Source of the DNA: Ruegeria arenilitoris
Lineage (GTDB): Bacteria; Pseudomonadota; Alphaproteobacteria; Rhodobacterales; Rhodobacteraceae
Reading direction: 5' to 3'
Length of the DNA stretch: 64,000 bases
NCBI RefSeq assembly: GCF_013030985.1
Contig: NZ_WPYP01000001.1
Location: forward strand, 248,001 to 312,000
Position 1 is the stretch's first letter; every line of letters begins with the position of its first letter. This document shows, in pieces, positions 63,894 through 64,000 of this stretch. Both the position numbers and the translations under genes were made by a program. The notes under the pieces were generated by a model. The model did no database searches and had not been told where the DNA came from. It was given only the letters and a program-made list of their open reading frames with translations.

Positions 63894-64000
63894 TGCGTGT
63901 TTTGCATGTCATCGACGGGATAGACGTGGGTGGGGCTGAATACGTGCTCGTTCAACTCGTCGAGGGGCTACAGGCCGCTGGGGTTAAAAACTACATACTG
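63893..64000 (+). CDS. Glycosyltransferase, N-terminal fragment cut by window edge
   Basis: Thirty-six codons are visible, from the ATG that overlaps the polymerase stop to the window end. It reads MRVLHVIDGIDVGGAEYVLV, then QLVEGLQAAGVKNYIL, the same opening (GGAE) as the two GT4 genes in this cluster. The rest lies outside the window. Confidence 0.85.
   Translation, partial: MRVLHVIDGIDVGGAEYVLVQLVEGLQAAGVKNYIL

Overview
The window is typical chromosomal DNA of an alphaproteobacterium of the Rhodobacterales/Roseobacter type. Evidence: high GC, gene dense, the trgA-trgB-cysK order known from Rhodobacter, an alphaproteobacterial LexA box (GTTC-N7-GTTC), a BCCT carrier plus a dimethylglycine/sarcosine-dehydrogenase-like flavoprotein, and family-typical housekeeping genes. 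The species cannot be fixed from the sequence alone.

Layout. 1-5 kb: MFS carrier (cut by the window edge), an ImuA-like SOS gene behind a LexA box, a membrane retropepsin-like protease, MarC and an ABC-F ATPase. 5-10.3 kb: Bcr/CflA-type efflux pump, ndk, a TfoX C-terminal-domain protein, then a tight four-gene cassette (ribbon-helix-helix, CHAD, ParA, CYTH) that I consider the most interesting unit of the core region: its parts suggest positioning and turnover of polyphosphate granules. 10.3-14 kb: histidine kinase/response regulator and a DegP-type protease. 14.7-25.2 kb: MobA-like transferase, GcvT-fused dehydrogenase, CorC-like protein, XerD, two unknown envelope proteins, aroK-aroB, a site-2 protease and ssb. 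25.4-34.8 kb: lytic transglycosylase, a decayed MFS gene, a four-gene peptide/opine-type ABC importer with fused ATPases, and miaA. 34.9-46.9 kb: pyrH, BCCT transporter, class V aminotransferase, and a collinear stress run (photolyase, Cfa-like methyltransferase, TrgA, TrgB, CysK, MscS channel) with a candidate RpoE/ChrR-type promoter at its head.

46.96 kb to the right edge: a tRNA-Ser(GGA) marks a sharp change. Directly behind it lies an inactivated IS6-family element, then a mosaic exopolysaccharide region with genes on both strands, long empty stretches and a second IS6 relic. It encodes a deacetylase, Wzz, a Wzx-type flippase, three glycosyltransferases (one cut by the edge), two right-handed beta-helix proteins (one with a long Pro/Glu linker), and a tight operon of CapD/PglF-like dehydratase, DegT aminotransferase, initiating sugar-phosphate transferase and Wzy-like polymerase. 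Together they describe a Wzx/Wzy-dependent polysaccharide probably started on an amino-dideoxy sugar. The cluster runs on past the window; no outer-membrane export protein or tyrosine kinase is visible here.

All assignments come from reading sequence and remembered family motifs; no database search was run.
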